From assembly GCA_050731755.1 (NCBI GenBank), contig JBOHPP010000147.1, positions 1 to 14,843 on the forward strand: a stretch of 14,843 nt of DNA. The letters are read 5' to 3'. The position numbers were made by a program, and so were the translations under genes. Source of the stretch: JBOHPP01 sp050731755 (lineage in GTDB: Bacteria; Methylomirabilota; Methylomirabilia; Rokubacteriales; CSP1-6). Shown here piece by piece: positions 1 through 7,078 of the stretch. Within the stretch, counting starts at the first letter, position 1. Each line of letters begins with the position of its first letter. The notes beneath the pieces are model-generated. The model was not told the origin of the DNA. It worked only from the letters and a program-made list of their open reading frames with translations, and ran no database searches.

Positions 1-309
1 GGCTACTCCTACGGCGCCGTCTCAACGCTGTTCACGGCGATCGTGGGAGATTTCTTCGGCCGCGAGCAGGCCGGCACGCTGGTCGGCGTGCTCTTCGCGA
101 TGGCCGGCTCCATGGCCGCCTGGGGGCCCGTCATCGCCGGCGCCATCCACGATGCCTGGGGCACCTACGCCCCGGCCTTCGCCCTGTCGGCCGGCTTCAA
201 CATCCTCGCCATGGTGCTTTTACTGCTCTGCCGGCCGCCGCATGCCGCGCCGGCCGCGTTCGCCGTCCCCACCCCGGGAGATTTCGCTCGGACGTCGCGA
301 TCGGAGTGA
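1..309 (+). CDS. MFS transporter, C-terminal fragment (5' end outside window)
   Basis: The frame is open from base 1 and ends at TGA 307-309, so only the last 102 residues are present. The segment GDFFGREQAGTLVG, the stretch FAMAGSMAAWGPVIAGAI and the hydrophobic run FNILAMVLLLL match the last loop and final two transmembrane helices of major facilitator superfamily transporters, in the style of monocarboxylate or oxalate:formate antiporter relatives, where the loop carries a G-D-x-F-G-R motif. After the last helix comes a short proline- and alanine-rich cytoplasmic tail. The substrate cannot be read from this fragment. A GTG at 43 lies in the middle of a helix-loop region and is not a plausible start. 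The thiolase/DUF35 pair follows on the same strand after 84 nt, so transport of an organic acid is possible but not shown. Confidence 0.8.
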   Translation, partial: GYSYGAVSTLFTAIVGDFFGREQAGTLVGVLFAMAGSMAAWGPVIAGAIHDAWGTYAPAFALSAGFNILAMVLLLLCRPPHAAPAAFAVPTPGDFARTSRSE

Positions 310-393
310 CCTCGACCGTCCAAAGTGATAGCATCGGCCGGCCGAGCGCCCTGAGCAGAGCGCGACACGACCACGACGGGAGACTTCCGATCT

Positions 394-1620
394 ATGGTAG
401 GGCCATCGCGCGGGTTGCGGGACCGATACTGCATCGTGGGTGTGGGCGAGACGGAGTACTCGCGCGCTTCCGGGCGGACCACCCGGGCCATGGCTGTCGA
501 GGCCATCCGTAAGGCAATGCTCGATGCCGGCCTTGGCCCCGGCGACGTCGACGGCATGATGTCCTACCAGAACAACGACTCCACTCCGTCGAACTGGGTG
601 GCCCCCGACCTCGGCGGCCGGCTCGACTTCTTCATGGACGTCATGGGCGGCGGCTCGTCGACGGAAGCGCTGGTCGGACTGGCCATGGGGGCCATCGAAG
701 CGGGGATGTGCCGCACGGTGGCCATCTTCCGCTCGATGAACGGCTACTCCGAGTTTCGCATCGGCGGGACGGGGGCCCGGGCGGCAGCACCGGTGCGGGG
801 TCAGGACCTGGCCCAGCGCCCCTTCGGCATGACCAGCGCCGGGCAGAACTTCGCGCCGACGTTCATGCGCCACATGTACGACTACGGCACCACGTCGGCC
901 CAGGTCGCCCATGTGAAAGTGGCCCACAGCAAGCATGCCTCGCAGAACCCCAAGGCGCTGCTGAGGGAGCGGGTCACCGTGGAGGACGTGCTGGCTTCGC
1001 GGTGGATCGTGAAACCGCTGCATCTCCTGGACTGCTGCCTGGAGACGGACAACGCGACGTGCCTGATCGTGACCTCGGCGGAGCGCGCGCGCGACCTGCG
1101 TCAGCGGCCCGTCTCCATCATGGGCGTGGCCGGCCGTGTCTCCAAGCCGCGGACGGACTTCCACTGGGCCCATGGCCCCATCAGCCGCGTGGCCGGCTAC
1201 TACGCCAAGGACATCGTCTTCGGCCAGGCCGGAATCACGCCGGACGACGTGGACGTCACCGGGTCGTATGACGCCTTCACCTTCACCACCATGCTCCAGC
1301 TCGAGGAGTACGGGTTCTGCAAGAAGGGCGAGGGCGGGCACTACGTCTCCAGCGGGGTCATCGAGCTGGGAGGGCAGCGGCCCAACAACACCTCGGGCGG
1401 CCACCTCTGCGAGGGCTACACCCACGGGATGTCGATGGTCATCGAGAACGTCCGCCAGCTGCGGGGAACCGTGGACGACTACTGCCCCCGGGCCGCCGAG
1501 GGCACGCACAGCTACGACTACGGGCCGGGGCGCTGCCGCCAGGTGCGCGACTGCGAGATCGCCATGAACCTGGGTTGGGCGATGCCGCCGACGGGCAGCG
1601 CCTTGATCCTCCGGAGATAG
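394..1620 (+). CDS. Thiolase-like acyl-CoA enzyme of the SCP-x/Ltp type, paired with DUF35
   Basis: This 408-residue protein opens with RYCIVGVGETEYSR (11-24), the usual start of thiolase-fold lipid-transfer proteins. The position of the catalytic cysteine in true thiolases is occupied by GGGSSTEAL (85-93), so that cysteine appears replaced by serine. The C-terminal half has SYDAFTFTTMLQLEEYGFC (291-309) and NTSGGHLCEGYTHG (332-345), motifs of the SCP-x/Ltp group. Known members such as Ltp2 act with a DUF35 partner as retro-aldolases on steroid side chains and use Tyr and His rather than a Cys pair. Tyr292 and His344 could play such roles here, which is inference from motif position. ATG 394 has GGGAG at 378-382 and gives the standard family N-terminus. 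The DUF35 gene begins 2 nt after the stop, so co-translation and complex formation are likely. The substrate is not deducible. Fold confidence is high, reaction confidence moderate. Confidence 0.9.
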   Translation: MVGPSRGLRDRYCIVGVGETEYSRASGRTTRAMAVEAIRKAMLDAGLGPGDVDGMMSYQNNDSTPSNWVAPDLGGRLDFFMDVMGGGSSTEALVGLAMGAIEAGMCRTVAIFRSMNGYSEFRIGGTGARAAAPVRGQDLAQRPFGMTSAGQNFAPTFMRHMYDYGTTSAQVAHVKVAHSKHASQNPKALLRERVTVEDVLASRWIVKPLHLLDCCLETDNATCLIVTSAERARDLRQRPVSIMGVAGRVSKPRTDFHWAHGPISRVAGYYAKDIVFGQAGITPDDVDVTGSYDAFTFTTMLQLEEYGFCKKGEGGHYVSSGVIELGGQRPNNTSGGHLCEGYTHGMSMVIENVRQLRGTVDDYCPRAAEGTHSYDYGPGRCRQVRDCEIAMNLGWAMPPTGSALILRR

Positions 1621-1622
1621 CG

Positions 1623-2129
1623 ATGCCCCCGCCCGTTCAGTACCGCGGCATGACGCTGTTGATCCCGGACAACGACAGCGAGTGGAAGGAATACTTCGTC
1701 TTCGCCCGCCAGCACCGCCTCATGCTGCGCCGGTGCACCGCCTGCGGGCTCATGCGGTATCCGCCGACCCATGCCTGCCCGTGGTGCACGCACCTGGAGT
1801 GGACGTGGCAGGAGGTGAGCGGACGGGGCACGATCCACTCCTACGAGATCGTGGCCCACGCCATTCAGCCCGGCTTCAAGGAGCTCACGCCCTACGTCGT
1901 GGTGCTGGTCGAGCTGGACGAACAGCGGGGGCAGCCGACCCCGGATGAGGCGCTGCGAATCATCGCGAACCTCGTGAAGCCGGACCTCACCATGGAAGAC
2001 GAGAAGCAGGTCGCCATCGGCCGGCGCGTGTGCGTCGTCTTCCAGGACGTCGCCGACCACCTCGCCCTGCCCCAGTTCACGCTGACCGACGAGCCGCCTC
2101 CGGGGCCGGTGTGGCGATTGCCAGGATAA
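1623..2129 (+). CDS. DUF35 zinc-ribbon/OB-fold acyl-CoA-binding partner protein
   Basis: The protein has 168 residues. A short helical N-terminus ending in EYFVFARQHRLMLRRC leads into a rubredoxin-like zinc ribbon with two C-x2-C pairs (Cys38/Cys41 and Cys52/Cys55). From about residue 63 follows a beta-rich OB-fold region with GRGTIHSYEIVAHAI and later VAIGRRVCVVF. This order is diagnostic of the DUF35/OB_aCoA_assoc family. Family members bind the CoA part of a substrate and form a heteromer with a neighbouring thiolase-like protein. The ATG lies 2 nt after the thiolase stop, which favours it over an in-frame GTG or ATG inside the thiolase gene. Nothing is truncated: four cysteines and the OB strands are all present. 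A role in side-chain or branched acyl-CoA degradation is inferred from the pairing. Confidence 0.9.
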   Translation: MPPPVQYRGMTLLIPDNDSEWKEYFVFARQHRLMLRRCTACGLMRYPPTHACPWCTHLEWTWQEVSGRGTIHSYEIVAHAIQPGFKELTPYVVVLVELDEQRGQPTPDEALRIIANLVKPDLTMEDEKQVAIGRRVCVVFQDVADHLALPQFTLTDEPPPGPVWRLPG

Positions 2130-2145
2130 CCAGAGATTTAGCGCG

Positions 2146-2293
2146 TTGGGTTATGAGCCAGGCCCCGGCCATCACCAGCCGCGAGCCGACGTCACGGTGC
2201 GCAGCGAAATCGCGGGGATACGCACCCGTGGTTTCCTCCTGTTTGCGCTCCTTCGCGGTGGGTCCGGGCACAGTTTGGGCACAGCCGACCTGG
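2146..2293 (+). repeat. Left copy of a 148-bp imperfect direct repeat starting in tRNA-Met anticodon-loop sequence
   Basis: This stretch aligns without gaps to 8658-8805 at roughly 80% identity by eye. The first 15 bases (TTGGGTTATGAGCCA) and the last 20 (from TTTGGGCACAG on) are identical. The leading 15-mer is the complement of the anticodon-loop region of tRNA-Met. To its left only GATTT resembles the T-arm complement, so the rest of the tRNA is absent here. It begins 17 nt after the DUF35 stop. I read it as the left attachment junction of an accessory segment; it is not coding. Confidence 0.75.
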
Positions 2294-2325
2294 CTCCAGC
2301 TGGAATGCCCGGGGCCGGCCGGCGC

Positions 2326-2336
2326 GGTATCATACC
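2326..2336 (+). promoter_or_regulatory. Perfect 11-bp palindrome upstream of the MNT/HepT remnant, candidate operator
   Basis: GGTAT-C-ATACC is a perfect dyad 13 nt before the GTG that opens the MNT remnant. A ribosome-binding-like CGGAG lies between them at 2339-2343. Toxin-antitoxin operons are commonly autoregulated at such palindromes over the -10 region, and TATCAT inside it could serve as -10. No good -35 was seen, so this is a weak call. Confidence 0.35.
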
Positions 2337-2349
2337 GACGGAGCGCTCA

Positions 2350-2495
2350 GTGGCCCTGAGCACACACGAGATCCTCCGTCGCCTCGAGCAGAACGCCCCG
2401 GTCATCCGGCGATGGACCTCGTCCTCCGGGAGGCGATCAAGCCAAGGCTTCGGGAGACGATCCTCAAAGAAGCCCTCCATGCCCCGGGACTTTAG
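2350..2495 (+). pseudogene. mntA: MNT-type minimal nucleotidyltransferase antitoxin, internally deleted
   Basis: From GTG 2350 the first frame reads ALSTHEILRRLEQNAPVIRR, the usual N-terminus of HepT-partner nucleotidyltransferases. From about 2412 a different frame reads DLVLREAIKPRLRETILKEA and ends HAPGL before TAG 2493-2495, the usual C-terminus of the same family. The roughly 55-65 residues between them, including the G-S-x-A-x-G and D-x-D catalytic motifs, are missing, and the join is out of frame. Family members act as antitoxins by adding AMP to a tyrosine of HepT. This copy cannot do so. It overlaps the start of the HepT remnant by 17 nt, the normal gene arrangement, so both genes came in together and decayed later. 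Confidence 0.75.
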
Positions 2496-2741
2496 GGTCC
2501 ACCTAGAAGACATCCTGGGGGCAATCGGCAAGATCAAGCGGTACACCAAGGGGCTCTCGAAGCAGGGCTTCGCAGGGGACGACAAGACGCTCGACGCCGT
2601 GGTGCGTAATCTTGAGGTATCGCCGGCCTCCTGGACATCCTGATCCACCAGTACTTCAGGATCGACGTGGACATCCTGTGGGACATCATTCAGAACAAGT
2701 TGCCGGCTCTCGAAGTATCTGTCAGCGCCCTCCTGCGGGAG
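2479..2741 (+). pseudogene. hepT: HepT (DUF86) HEPN-domain toxin remnant, deleted and frameshifted
   Basis: ATG 2479 opens MPRDFRVHLEDILGAIGKIK and runs to DAVVRNLEV, the N-terminal helices of a HepT/DUF86 protein. At about 2619 the frame changes and continues as IAGLLDILIHQYF, then DVDILWDIIQNKLPALE up to LLRE at 2741, the family's C-terminal helices. About 22-25 residues are missing at the join. Intact HepT carries an R-x4-6-H RNase motif, usually within AGLRDILIHEYF. Here the arginine position is leucine while the histidine remains. The toxin is therefore broken by deletion, frameshift and loss of the catalytic arginine. It overlaps the MNT remnant and forms a dead type VII-like toxin-antitoxin module. 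Confidence 0.75.
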
Positions 2742-2925
2742 AGGAGCCACGCGGCGAGTACAGGACCTTCTCAACGATGTCCTCGCGGTAGCCGCTCTCC
2801 TGAGCATCCTGGACGGCACGCACGTCGCGTCCAGGTCGGTCAGAGTCCTCGGCTCGGTGGAAGACGGCGGGTCCGGTCCGGCGACGCCCGGTGAAGTGAT
2901 GGACCGCGAGAAGAGGCAGGAGTCG
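2742..2925 (+). other. Spacer between HepT remnant and the TPR gene
   Basis: I see no recognisable gene here. The HepT C-terminal frame stays open to 2894 but its sequence no longer resembles the family after 2741. The ribosome binding sequence of the next gene lies at the right end. Confidence 0.4.
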
Positions 2926-4104
2926 ATGCCGCCCACGTCGATCGATGCTGGTGCCAATGATGAGCGGCTGCGCGCCTTCCGGCAGGCGTTCGCGGACCAC
3001 GTCGAGCTTCCCACCGGCGCCTCGGTGATCGATGAGCCCGTCACCGTGGTCGAGGTCGCCTACGACGGCAACACGCGTCGGGGGCTCGCCGCGCGATGCC
3101 GGACGGGCCACGGGAGCGAACACGTGGTCGCGCTCGCTGACGTGCGCTTCCCCGAGGGCAGCGAGGCCGCGCGCCACGTCGCCAGCTACCGGGCGTGGCT
3201 CGGCCTCGAGACCGCCCCGGGTGCTCCAAACCCCCTGTTGCATGGGCGGGCAAGGCCTGCGGGCGCGGACGGTGACATCGACCTGTCGCGTCCCGTCGAA
3301 CTGGTCGTCCTGTCCGTCAAGGAGTGGGCCGCCCGCTGCCGCCTCCTCCGCAGCGGCGGCACGATCACCTTGCGGAGTAGCGGGTTGTGGGAAGCGGTGC
3401 CCGGCGAGATCGTCACCGTCCGTCCGCGCAAGCACTGGCGCTACGCCGGCCATCCGTACCTGTCGGGCGATGTCGCAGACGGGCGCCTAGATGTGGCGGC
3501 GCTCGGTCTCGCTCCCCTCCGCCTGGAGCCGTGCGGGACGTGGGATCCCGCCGAAGCGTACTGGGGCGAGGAGGGCGACGCCATCGACAACTGGGCACGG
3601 AGCATCATCGCGCACGGCCCGAGGCCCGAGTTCGAGATGGAGCAGGTGCTGCCCGGCAGCGACCCGAACGACCCCGATGTCGATCCGATCATCGAGTCGA
3701 ACGAGCTCAAGGATGCGGGGGACCTCGCGGGCGCCCGGCGCATCCTGATGGCGCTGCTCGAGACCGACCTTCGCTGTCTCGACGCTCACGCGCATCTCGG
3801 CAACCTGGTGTTCGATCAGACGGCCAGGGAGGCTCTCCGGCACTACGAGGTCGGCGTGCGCATCGGTGAGCTGTCGCTCGCCGAGAACTTCACCGGGGTC
3901 CTTTCGTGGGGGCTCGTCGACAACCGGCCGGTCCTGCGCTGCATGAAGGGTTACGGGCTCTGCCTCTGGCGGCTCGGCCGAGGGGACGAAGCCGCGCGCG
4001 TCTTCGATCGCATGCTCTGGATGAACCCGGCGGACAACCAGGGCATCCGGTTCCTTCTCCCTGCGGTCCGCGACGGCAGGCGCTGGGAGGAATCCGCCTC
4101 TTGA
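2926..4104 (+). CDS. Unknown protein with C-terminal TPR-like repeats, first gene of a two-gene operon
   Basis: This 392-residue soluble protein has no signal peptide or membrane segment. Residues about 35-200 look beta-rich (VIDEPVTVVEVAYDG, PVELVVLSVKEWAARC, GEIVTVRPRKHWRYAG). Residues about 255-390 are helical with TPR-like pairs: LKDAGDLAGARRILMALLETD, then LDAHAHLGNLVFDQ, a long helix, and YGLCLWRLGRGDEAARVFDRMLWMNP. It is thus a beta N-domain joined to a TPR scaffold. I do not recognise a named family. ATG 2926 is preferred because AGAGG and AGGAG lie 3-9 nt upstream at 2912-2922; ATG 2899 and GTG 2857 are also in frame. The next gene starts at a TTG overlapping this stop, so the two are translated together. 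It sits inside the accessory segment beside toxin-antitoxin genes. Confidence 0.75.
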   Translation: MPPTSIDAGANDERLRAFRQAFADHVELPTGASVIDEPVTVVEVAYDGNTRRGLAARCRTGHGSEHVVALADVRFPEGSEAARHVASYRAWLGLETAPGAPNPLLHGRARPAGADGDIDLSRPVELVVLSVKEWAARCRLLRSGGTITLRSSGLWEAVPGEIVTVRPRKHWRYAGHPYLSGDVADGRLDVAALGLAPLRLEPCGTWDPAEAYWGEEGDAIDNWARSIIAHGPRPEFEMEQVLPGSDPNDPDVDPIIESNELKDAGDLAGARRILMALLETDLRCLDAHAHLGNLVFDQTAREALRHYEVGVRIGELSLAENFTGVLSWGLVDNRPVLRCMKGYGLCLWRLGRGDEAARVFDRMLWMNPADNQGIRFLLPAVRDGRRWEESAS

Positions 4105-5066
4105 GCGGGCAGGCTTCGACCTGGGCGCGGCCGGCGCGACCGCCCGCGGACCAGGCCGCCGACCGGCGACAGCTCGACCTTTTCGTCGACGGCCGTGACG
4201 CCCTCCTGGTCCACGAGATCGTGACCGGGCTCATGAGCCGCGATGTCGAGCGCACCGAGGCGGGCCTGCATCGCCTCGGTCAGGAGCACCGGCGCCACCC
4301 CGACTTGGTGGCGCTCACCGCGCTGGTCGAGGCGCTGACCGCACCCGCCCCTCCCGCCGCCACCCACGTGGCGCTGACCGAGCGCATCGAGCTGACCGAG
4401 CGCAAGCTCGTTCCGGCGGCGCGGCGCTTCCTCGGAGCGGACGCCGACACCTTTCTCCGCCCGGTGTGGCAGGCGCTGGCCGCGACAGCGGCCGACCTCG
4501 CCTTCGAAGCCGCCCATCCCCGGGCGCACCGGGCCTGGCTGTGCCAGCAGTACGGCGAGTGGACGGACGTGCGCGCCGCCGTCGAGAACGAACTCTGCTG
4601 GGCGGACACTCCCCTTTTACGCTATTGGATGGGGTTGGCACAGCACCATCTCGGCGCGCCCGAGGTCGCGATTCGCCTGTGGCTGCCGCTGTGCTGGATG
4701 GATCCTCTTTTCTTCGAGACGCGCGCGCCGACGGTTCCGAACCCCACCATTCGCGCAGCCTGGATTGCTTTCGAACGAGCCTTCCCCTTCGAGGAGTCGC
4801 TCGCTGACAGGGCGCCCATGGCCGCCTGGTTCCCCGCTTGGCTGCTCCTCCGCCACTGGGGCCTGTCGCGCCACTTCCGTGCCGACGACGTCCCCGACGT
4901 CGGAGGCGCCGCCCGTGTGTTCCGCCATCTCGTGGCGCTCCTCCCGCTCGAACAGCGTGGCCTCACCGACGAGCTGGTCCGCCAGCGTCGGGCGCTCCGG
5001 CAGATCGACGAGCACTTCTTCCGGTATTACATGGCGGTCCTGGGCGGACGTCGCTCGTCTTCGTGA
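4101..5066 (+). CDS. Unknown helical protein, second gene of the operon
   Basis: This 321-residue, mostly helical, soluble protein is rich in tryptophan and leucine in its second half (RHWGLSRHF, WFPAWLLLRHW, CWADTPLLRYWMGLA). Helix pairs such as LLRYWMGLAQHHLGAPEVAI followed by RLWLPLCWMDP look TPR-like, so it may be a second solenoid. No catalytic motif is visible and I do not recognise a family. The start is inferred as TTG 4101, overlapping the upstream TGA by four bases (TTGA), with GGGAGGAA at 4086-4093 at good spacing; an in-frame upstream ATG at 3906 lies deep inside the first gene and is unlikely. The tight coupling suggests the two products act as partners. The hipBA operon converges on it from the other strand after 150 nt. 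Confidence 0.7.
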   Translation: MSGQASTWARPARPPADQAADRRQLDLFVDGRDALLVHEIVTGLMSRDVERTEAGLHRLGQEHRRHPDLVALTALVEALTAPAPPAATHVALTERIELTERKLVPAARRFLGADADTFLRPVWQALAATAADLAFEAAHPRAHRAWLCQQYGEWTDVRAAVENELCWADTPLLRYWMGLAQHHLGAPEVAIRLWLPLCWMDPLFFETRAPTVPNPTIRAAWIAFERAFPFEESLADRAPMAAWFPAWLLLRHWGLSRHFRADDVPDVGGAARVFRHLVALLPLEQRGLTDELVRQRRALRQIDEHFFRYYMAVLGGRRSSS

Positions 5067-5216
5067 CGTCCTCGAGGTCCGTGGGCCGACCGGGACCTTG
5101 TTGCTCAGATCAGACGGCGCAGCCGTGTCGTCTCCTGCGCGAGCCATTCGGGGCGGTTCGGGCCACAGGGGAGAGCAGCTTGATCGCGCTGCAGCAAACT
5201 GAAGGGCTCACGTTTC

Positions 5217-6476
5217 TCACGCGGGTCGAGCCGCCGTCCCCAGCTCGTTGAAGGCGCTCCGCAGCTGGGCGAGCTGAGAATCGACCACTTGGAGAACGCT
5301 AGCGGGAACGCCTTCGGTCTCGTCCCGTGCCGCCTGCGCCGCGGCGGGAGCACGGTCGAGGATCGCCGCGATGATCTCGGACGCGCGACGCCTCGATAGT
5401 CCCCCTCGCGCCGCCTCGTTGACGATCCGATCGGCGGTGACACGGTTCGTCCGCCGGACGTTGTCGATGTACATAGCGAGCCTGTCGTCCCCGTACGCCA
5501 GAGTAGACAGCAGGTCGTAGAGCGGGGCGAGCCTGAGCGAGCCCGAAGCGTCGTGTAGGAGCGAGAAGTTCTTGCCGTGGGCGTCGCCGTTTCCGATCAG
5601 GACGTTGATGGTCACGGCCCGCAGCAGTGTTTCTAACGAATCGGGCCCGGCGACCCCCTGGAGGATCCCCGCGATCCGGCGAAGCGTCGGCCCGCCGTCC
5701 TCCTCGTACTTCTTTTCTGGAGGAATCGCCGTCGCCTGGCAGAAATCCTCTTGGTGGATGCGTTCGACCGTCCCGTCCGCGTGCACGATCCGGTCGTAGC
5801 GCTCGACGATGATCAGCCGTCGGCCGTTCATCATTGTCGTCTCGACGGCAGAGACGGGCAGTCCGAGGTGCTTCGCCAGGCGCATGCAGAATGCTTCGTT
5901 CTCGACCGTGTTCGGGTATTCAGCGATCTCTGGCTTGAGAATGTGCGTAGACGGCGTGCCCTGGACGGGTCGACCCCAGGATCCGTCGAGCATGCGAGTG
6001 AGTAGCAGCTTTTCGTGGACGCCGGCAAGGGACATGCGGACCCGAGCGTCCACGCCGAGTGGGGCACTGCGGAGATTCGCCACCAGGTCACTGATAGCCG
6101 CCTCGGTGAGCGGCTCCGCGGTCTGAGTCGTAGGCTGCGGTGGCGCGGGCTCATCGTCGGGCTGAATCACGAGCGCACCAGCGCAGTCACGTCCAAGAGC
6201 CCGAATGAGGCCGTAAGTATCACCGGCACGGAGGTCGAAGTCAGCCGCCAGGGCGCGGCGGGGTTCTCCCTCAGGAAGCAACCCGTCGAGGAAGGCGCGG
6301 ACGACGGCGTGGGGGTAGCGGCGAGACGTGAGCGGAAGCGATAGCGATAGCAGGGGAACACCTAGCGCATACCCTTCGAGCGCCCCGGTCGTGTAGAAGA
6401 GCCGGAGCCTTTCGCGCTCCTGCTCGACAACCGCAACCCTGATCCCGTAGAGCCAGACGGCAAGGGCGTTCGCCAT
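5217..6476 (-). CDS. hipA: HipA-type serine/threonine kinase toxin
   Basis: The protein has 419 residues, close to E. coli HipA (440). In order: an N-terminal HipA subdomain (about 1-105), the ATP-loop SLAGVHEK (149-156) whose Ser149 matches the autophosphorylated serine of E. coli HipA, the ATP-binding lysine in HILKPE (Lys181), the catalytic loop GNGDAHGKN with Asp298 and Asn303, and the metal-binding Asp321 in APLYDLLS. All kinase residues are therefore present and the gene looks intact. HipA kinases phosphorylate glutamyl-tRNA synthetase or related targets and induce dormancy when free of HipB. The start ATG shares its first base with the hipB stop (TAATG), so translation is coupled. The C-terminus is complete. 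The target in this organism is unknown. Confidence 0.93.
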   Translation of the reverse strand: MANALAVWLYGIRVAVVEQERERLRLFYTTGALEGYALGVPLLSLSLPLTSRRYPHAVVRAFLDGLLPEGEPRRALAADFDLRAGDTYGLIRALGRDCAGALVIQPDDEPAPPQPTTQTAEPLTEAAISDLVANLRSAPLGVDARVRMSLAGVHEKLLLTRMLDGSWGRPVQGTPSTHILKPEIAEYPNTVENEAFCMRLAKHLGLPVSAVETTMMNGRRLIIVERYDRIVHADGTVERIHQEDFCQATAIPPEKKYEEDGGPTLRRIAGILQGVAGPDSLETLLRAVTINVLIGNGDAHGKNFSLLHDASGSLRLAPLYDLLSTLAYGDDRLAMYIDNVRRTNRVTADRIVNEAARGGLSRRRASEIIAAILDRAPAAAQAARDETEGVPASVLQVVDSQLAQLRSAFNELGTAARPA

Positions 6477-6739
6477 TACCAGTCCGCCTTCTGGAGGGTC
6501 ATCCTCACACCGAGCTGTCTGAGAACGCGAAGCAGACGGCGAAGCTGCTCAGTCTCTTTTCCCCGCTCCAGATCGGAGAGGTAGGTTCGGTTGAGCCCCG
6601 AGCGAGCAGCCAATTCAGCCTGCGAGAGCCCCGCCTCCTGCCGGTAATGCTTGATGGCAGCGCCGAGGGAGGCGGCGGTGTAGATGCGGAAAGGCGCGTC
6701 GCCACGCCTGGATTCTGGCTCCTGGGAAGATGTCTTCAT
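6476..6739 (-). CDS. hipB: HipB-type Xre-family antitoxin and autorepressor
   Basis: The protein has 87 residues, nearly the size of E. coli HipB (88). A helix-turn-helix spans about 24-65: LGAAIKHYRQEAGLSQAEL, then AARSGLNRTYLSDLERGK, followed by a helix LRRLLRVLRQLGVRM. The last residue is Trp87; E. coli HipB also ends in a tryptophan, which may be a conserved contact or degradation feature (inference). The gene comes first in the operon and overlaps hipA by one base. HipB proteins neutralise HipA and repress their own promoter. A promoter with a dyad over its -10 lies immediately upstream, consistent with autorepression. ATG 6739 is the first possible start after that promoter. Confidence 0.9.
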   Translation of the reverse strand: MKTSSQEPESRRGDAPFRIYTAASLGAAIKHYRQEAGLSQAELAARSGLNRTYLSDLERGKETEQLRRLLRVLRQLGVRMTLQKADW

Positions 6740-6750
6740 TTAAGGGCAGT

Positions 6751-6781
6751 ATACCATATCGTATCAATGTCCTCTTTTCAA
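6751..6781 (-). promoter_or_regulatory. hipBA promoter with overlapping dyad operator
   Basis: On the minus strand TTGAAA (6776-6781) and TATGGT (6753-6758) are separated by 17 nt, a good sigma-70-type pair in an AT-rich island. ATAC-N6-GTAT (6751-6764) is a dyad covering the -10. Transcription would start about 6746, only some 7 nt before the hipB ATG, so the mRNA would be nearly leaderless. Confidence 0.55.
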
Positions 6782-7078
6782 GACATAATTACTTTTAAGT
6801 AGTAAGTCCGAAAATTAGGACACCGCACCTACCGATCGTCTCGCCGACCGCCTCGCCCCAACGGCTCGCGATCTGCGCCGATGCTCCCACCGGGCGTCGC
6901 GTACGATCCTGACGCCGCCTTCGAGCGAGTCATGGGCGTGTTGATCGATCGGTGGTCAACGACGTGAATCGCGCCCAAGCACGACCGTGGACTGGCGTCG
7001 CCGCTCCAGGGTCGCCGGGACCTACCGGAGGCCGCCGGCTCCTTGCTGGCTGCGCGCGTCGGCCCATCGTGATCACGA
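6782..7078. other. Intergenic region between hipBA and the integrase remnant
   Basis: I find no supported gene. The first 50 bases are AT-rich, then the composition returns to the GC-rich average. At the right end TGATCACGAT followed by GACCGA occurs twice (7070-7086 and 7093-7108, one base different), the second copy lying in the integrase remnant. Confidence 0.4.

Noticed and set aside
220..1509. 429-residue minus-strand open frame opposite the thiolase
   Set aside because: Low-complexity H/G/R/A composition typical of antisense frames in GC-rich genes, and the thiolase on the other strand is certain.
2146..2643. 165-residue plus-strand open frame
   Set aside because: It joins the tRNA-linked repeat, the MNT N-terminus, an out-of-frame MNT C-terminus and the HepT N-terminus by chance; it is not one gene.
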